Source: Clostridia bacterium
GTDB lineage: Bacteria > Bacillota > Clostridia > Oscillospirales > CAG-272
Direction of reading: 5' to 3'
Length of the DNA: 9,862 bases
Assembly (NCBI GenBank): GCA_900769475.1
Contig: CAAGGQ010000199.1
Span: 1-9,862 of the forward strand
In this document: positions 7,510-9,862 of the stretch, one piece after another
Layout of the letters: each line of letters starts with the position of its first letter
How positions within the stretch are numbered: the stretch's first letter is position 1
Position numbers and translations under genes: made by a program
Notes under the pieces: model-generated
Told to the model about the DNA's origin: nothing
The model's database searches: none
The model's input: only the letters and a program-made list of their open reading frames with translations

Positions 7510-8616
7510 CTACCGACGAAGAACCTCTCGGTATACCTTTGCGGTCTGCTCTGCCATGCGACGAGCCGTAAAACAGGTTGCATATCGCCGATACGCCGCC
7601 TGCCGCATTTCTGCTTCCAGGACTGGATCTCCTTCGATGCGAAGCAGCGTTTCGGCTAAGGCTTCGTGATCATCCGTGGGAAATAAGATCCCTGCACGAC
7701 TTTCTCCGATCATAGCAGGATTTCCACCATAGGCGCTTACTACCATGGGAAGCCCCGTGCTCATTCCCTCGGAAAGGGCCAGGCAGGAGGTTTCGGTCCC
7801 TCGGGAGCAGTTGATATTTACCCGCATGCTTCGATAGGCCGGAGCAACGTCCTGTAAAAAGCCGGGAAAGCAGATCCGATCCTCCAGACCCAAGGAGTGT
7901 GCCATTGCTTCCAGCGTGCCCTTTTGAGAGCCGGTTCCAATCAACAACCCAAACACACGGGTGGAAGGTTGCAATTCGATCATTCGGCGCAGGGCGTGGA
8001 GGAACACGTCCTGCCCCTTGCAGGGCTCCAAGCGCGCGCAAAGCCCCACCACAAAGGCGTCCCGTGGGATCTTCCATTTTGCTCGATAGAATGCCAATTC
8101 CTCCTCACTCACCTCGCGTACGGGAGGGGATCCGTTGGGAATCACCCGAATTTTTTCCTCGGAGATCCCTAGGGCCCGAAGGTTCTCAGCGGCCACCTCC
8201 GCTGTAGCGATCACCAGATCCGAGAGCGCATTGTTCCAGTAGCCCAAAAGCCGTTGCTTCCAAAGATTTTGCCGCATGGGATAGTAGCAATGGCGGGTAT
8301 GAATCCCCGGGATCCCCTGCTGTCTTGCAGCAATACGGGCAGAGATCGCGGCGTTGGCGTGCACCACGTCCACCTGCTCCCGCTCGATCCATCCTGTCAG
8401 CTCTCGAATCGAGGCAAGAGAGATCCGATGGCAAGGGGCCTCCAGCTCCACCGCCGGCACCGAAAGCTCCCCAAGTCTGGGAATCAACGCGCTCCCTCGC
8501 GGCAGTGCCACCACGTTAGAAAGCTCTGTGCGGTCAAAATACCGCAGCAAATTCAAAAGCAGAATCCCTGCCCCACCAATATTTTCATCGCTGATCACGT
8601 GTAAAACCTTGATCAT
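7510..8616 (-). CDS. GT4 family glycosyltransferase
   Basis: This 368-residue protein has a GT-B fold, retaining-type layout. The N-terminal acceptor domain opens with MIKVLHVISD and a GGAG loop (14-17), as in many GT4 enzymes, and contains VHAN (85-88). The C-terminal nucleotide-sugar domain has PNG (160-162), the R195/K200 phosphate-binding pair in CARLEPCKG, and the E-x7-E motif ETSCLALSE (275-283) followed by GLPMVVSAYGG. No signal peptide or membrane span is seen, so it likely acts at the inner face of the membrane or in the cytosol on a lipid, teichoic or exopolysaccharide acceptor. Donor and acceptor cannot be deduced. The ATG start has only a short-spaced GGGGG Shine-Dalgarno. It lies downstream of the DUF2752 gene, with a hairpin between the two. 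Confidence 0.92.
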   Translation of the reverse strand: MIKVLHVISDENIGGAGILLLNLLRYFDRTELSNVVALPRGSALIPRLGELSVPAVELEAPCHRISLASIRELTGWIEREQVDVVHANAAISARIAARQQGIPGIHTRHCYYPMRQNLWKQRLLGYWNNALSDLVIATAEVAAENLRALGISEEKIRVIPNGSPPVREVSEEELAFYRAKWKIPRDAFVVGLCARLEPCKGQDVFLHALRRMIELQPSTRVFGLLIGTGSQKGTLEAMAHSLGLEDRICFPGFLQDVAPAYRSMRVNINCSRGTETSCLALSEGMSTGLPMVVSAYGGNPAMIGESRAGILFPTDDHEALAETLLRIEGDPVLEAEMRQAAYRRYATCFTARRMAEQTAKVYREVLRR

Positions 8617-8620
8617 ATAT

Positions 8621-8625
8621 CCCCC
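8621..8625 (-). promoter_or_regulatory. Unusual ribosome binding site of the glycosyltransferase
   Basis: On the minus strand a GGGGG run followed by ATAT precedes the ATG by only four bases. This is short and off-consensus compared with the AAGGAGG sites of the neighbours. It sits immediately below the foot of the upstream hairpin, so translation may be modest or influenced by that structure. Confidence 0.5.
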
Positions 8626-8630
8626 AAAAT

Positions 8631-8662
8631 AAAAAGCTGCGCAAACAGTATGCGCAGCTTTT
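8631..8662 (-). terminator. Hairpin terminator or attenuator ahead of the glycosyltransferase
   Basis: Perfect 12-base arms, 8632-8643 and 8651-8662, enclose a 7-base loop. On the minus strand the descending arm ends in a T-run and continues as ATTTT, a typical intrinsic terminator. It lies 20 bases after the DUF2752 stop and 15 before the glycosyltransferase start. Confidence 0.85.
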
Positions 8663-8682
8663 CGAGGTTTTATGAAGTCGGA

Positions 8683-9132
8683 TCATTTCCGAAGAGTTTG
8701 CCAAAACAGCCCAAGATCCCCCACGGGATCGTAGCCTCCAAAGATCATCAGCAGATTGCGGAGCACTCCATACAAGAGCATCACTGTCACCAAAGCAATC
8801 CAAAACCATCCCGGAACACGGAGCAAGGGACTTTTTCCGCGAATCGCGCGGATCCAAAGCAGGATATCTCCCACAAGAAGCAGAAAAACTACCAAAACCA
8901 CAAAGGAATTGTAAGAAAGGGCCTCCATAAAACGAAACTGAAGCAACTCGGACACAGCGCGGGTACCGCCGCAAAGAGGACAGTATAAGAACAACCGATC
9001 GTGAAGAAAGCATCGGGTCAGCGCGGCGGGAAGCAGGTCGGCCAAGGAGCGGTAGAGGGGAAAAAGACAGAGCAGGAGCAAGATTCCCAACTGCAATAGT
9101 CCAAGACGGAACCATCTTTGTTTTGGTTGCAT
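8683..9132 (-). CDS. DUF2752 family membrane protein
   Basis: This 149-residue small membrane protein has the DUF2752 hallmark CPLCGGTRA (residues 51-59) followed by a helix and the AL.YN element (71-75). Hydrophobic helices lie near 8-26, 75-95 and 108-130. The function of the family is unknown; the paired cysteines in CPxCG suggest metal binding or redox but this is unproven. The start was set at ATG 9132 because AAAGGAG lies seven bases upstream; a longer frame from 9171 would begin inside the promoter -10 region and swallow this Shine-Dalgarno. It is transcribed divergently from the DUF4190-type gene and upstream of the glycosyltransferase. Confidence 0.9.
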   Translation of the reverse strand: MQPKQRWFRLGLLQLGILLLLCLFPLYRSLADLLPAALTRCFLHDRLFLYCPLCGGTRAVSELLQFRFMEALSYNSFVVLVVFLLLVGDILLWIRAIRGKSPLLRVPGWFWIALVTVMLLYGVLRNLLMIFGGYDPVGDLGLFWQTLRK

Positions 9133-9139
9133 ACCGTTT

Positions 9140-9146
9140 CTCCTTT
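9140..9146 (-). promoter_or_regulatory. Ribosome binding site deciding the DUF2752 start
   Basis: AAAGGAG on the minus strand, seven bases before ATG 9132. It supports the 149-residue form over a 162-residue form starting at 9171. Confidence 0.85.
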
Positions 9147-9162
9147 CCTGATTCATACCATC

Positions 9163-9191
9163 ATTATACACGAAAGCCTCGAAAAAAACAA
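9163..9191 (-). promoter_or_regulatory. Promoter of the DUF2752 gene
   Basis: A perfect TATAAT -10 (9163-9168) is separated by 17 bases from TTGTTT (9186-9191), a partial -35. It lies about 30 bases upstream of the translation start. Confidence 0.65.
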
Positions 9192-9200
9192 TAGAAATGA

Positions 9201-9229
9201 TTGCATTTTTTGAAGATTTGTGCTATAAT
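9201..9229 (+). promoter_or_regulatory. Promoter of the DUF4190-type gene, extended -10
   Basis: TGCTATAAT (9221-9229) is a perfect extended -10. TTGCAT (9201-9206) sits 17 bases upstream of the TATAAT hexamer as a partial -35. The start codon is at 9256. A second TATAAT at 9233-9238 lies too close to the Shine-Dalgarno to be favoured. Confidence 0.75.
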
Positions 9230-9255
9230 GAATATAATGAAAGGAGGGGGATCCC

Positions 9256-9711
9256 ATGAACAACTTTGACTATCAACCCCAAAACGACTTATCCAATGAT
9301 TTTAACTCCTTTACCCAGCCCTCGCAAGTGCCGAGCGGTCACGCCAAGGGTTACGCCATCACATCGCTGGTGCTTGGTATTATTGCCATGATCTTTGCCT
9401 GCTTCTGCTGTTGCCTCTATTATTTGGCCGCGGTACTGGCGGTGGTATCTATTGTCATGGCCTTCCTGGCCCGGAGAGATAACAACAAGAAGATGCCCGG
9501 CATGGCCATTGCCGGTCTGATCCTGGCCATCGTTGCCATCCTCGGATTCTTGATCATGCTGGTCATGGAGGTCTACATCGCCTCCCTTTCCGAGGCAGAG
9601 CTGAATACCTTGTTTGAGTCGGTCTTTGGAATGGACTACAACGAATTCATGTCCGAATTTGAAGCCGCTTATTCCGAGGAAATGGAATCCATGTACACTC
9701 TGGAGCCTTAA
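9256..9711 (+). CDS. DUF4190-type small membrane protein
   Basis: This 151-residue protein has a polar Asn/Gln-rich N-terminus (1-30), two or three hydrophobic segments (about 33-70 and 82-107) and a strongly acidic tail (111-151). The pattern AxTSLVLGIIAM, then a short basic loop (RRDNNKK), then GMAIAGLILAIVAI is that of DUF4190 domain proteins, which have no established role. A CFCCC cluster (49-53) in the first hydrophobic segment could be a lipidation or metal site; this is inference. The ATG has AAGGAGG (9241-9247) eight bases upstream and an extended -10 promoter before it. The acidic tail after the last membrane segment is the least family-like part. No good terminator follows. Confidence 0.82.
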   Translation: MNNFDYQPQNDLSNDFNSFTQPSQVPSGHAKGYAITSLVLGIIAMIFACFCCCLYYLAAVLAVVSIVMAFLARRDNNKKMPGMAIAGLILAIVAILGFLIMLVMEVYIASLSEAELNTLFESVFGMDYNEFMSEFEAAYSEEMESMYTLEP

Positions 9712-9785
9712 ATAAAAATGACCCATAGCCAAGGCATTGGGTTCCTAAGGACAGTTTTACAATAAATCAACAGAAAAACAAACGG
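9712..9785. other. Non-coding stretch after the DUF4190-type gene
   Basis: An imperfect hairpin (about 9720-9746, GACCCA pairing with TGGGTT and an inner GCC/GGC) has two central mismatches, a very small loop and no T-run behind it, so I do not call it a terminator. No ORF or promoter is seen. Confidence 0.4.
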
Positions 9786-9787
9786 TT

Positions 9788-9844
9788 ACAGCCAGAGGCT
9801 CCCTTGTGTAAAGGGAGCTGTCAGCGAAGCTGACTGAGGGATTG
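9788..9844. repeat. Double-hairpin palindromic repeat, likely dispersed element
   Basis: Two adjacent perfect hairpins: GCTCCCTT (9798-9805) with AAGGGAGC (9811-9818), loop GTGTA; and GTCAGC (9820-9825) with GCTGAC (9829-9834), loop GAA. They are followed by TGAGGGATTGT. From memory, near-identical sequences recur many times in intergenic regions of Faecalibacterium-like gut Clostridia, as MITE- or REP-like elements. Only one copy is in this window, so its dispersal cannot be shown here. Its outer ends are uncertain. Confidence 0.7.
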
Positions 9845-9862
9845 TTTTGGTGCAAATTTTAA

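Noticed and set aside
8254..8604. Plus-strand open frames opposite the glycosyltransferase
   Set aside because: The minus-strand gene has the complete GT4 motif set; the plus-strand frames show none.
9720..9746. Possible terminator of the DUF4190-type gene
   Set aside because: The stem is imperfect with two central mismatches and a tiny loop, and no T-run follows.
9788..9844. CRISPR repeat or tRNA-like structure
   Set aside because: Only one unit is present, with no spacers, and the hairpins do not fit a cloverleaf.

Overview
The window looks like chromosomal DNA from an anaerobic, gut-type member of the Clostridia, probably near the Oscillospiraceae. This is inferred from the gene families, the strong AAGGAGG-type ribosome binding sites, TTG starts, mid-range GC, and a palindromic element at the right end that resembles repeats I know from Faecalibacterium-like genomes. 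No RNA gene, CRISPR array, prophage or transposase was found. Most of the content is ordinary housekeeping or poorly characterised core genes.

Bases 1-7441 hold six tightly packed plus-strand genes. They are a 5'-truncated AI-2E family membrane protein, a second complete tandem paralogue of it, the chaperone htpG, a degenerate prephenate-dehydratase/ACT-like protein whose start overlaps the htpG stop, a small four-cysteine TSCPD protein, and an alpha-phosphohexomutase of the PgcA type. Gaps are 58 bases or less, no internal terminator or convincing internal promoter is seen, and a strong hairpin at 7466-7507 closes the run. Co-transcription is therefore likely, although the genes do not form one obvious pathway.

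Bases 7510-9132 hold two minus-strand genes: a small DUF2752 membrane protein and, downstream of it, a GT4 glycosyltransferase. A terminator-like hairpin lies between them, only 15 bases from the glycosyltransferase start. A 123-base divergent promoter region (9133-9255) separates DUF2752 from a plus-strand DUF4190-type membrane protein (9256-9711). The last 150 bases are non-coding and carry the double-hairpin repeat.

The most interesting item is the 312-residue protein at 4450-5388. It keeps the first subdomain of prephenate dehydratase, the TRF motif and an ACT-like tail, but has no room for the second substrate-binding subdomain. It may be a pseudoenzyme or ligand sensor, translationally coupled to HtpG. 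I found no clear defence system or other wholly new multi-gene system.
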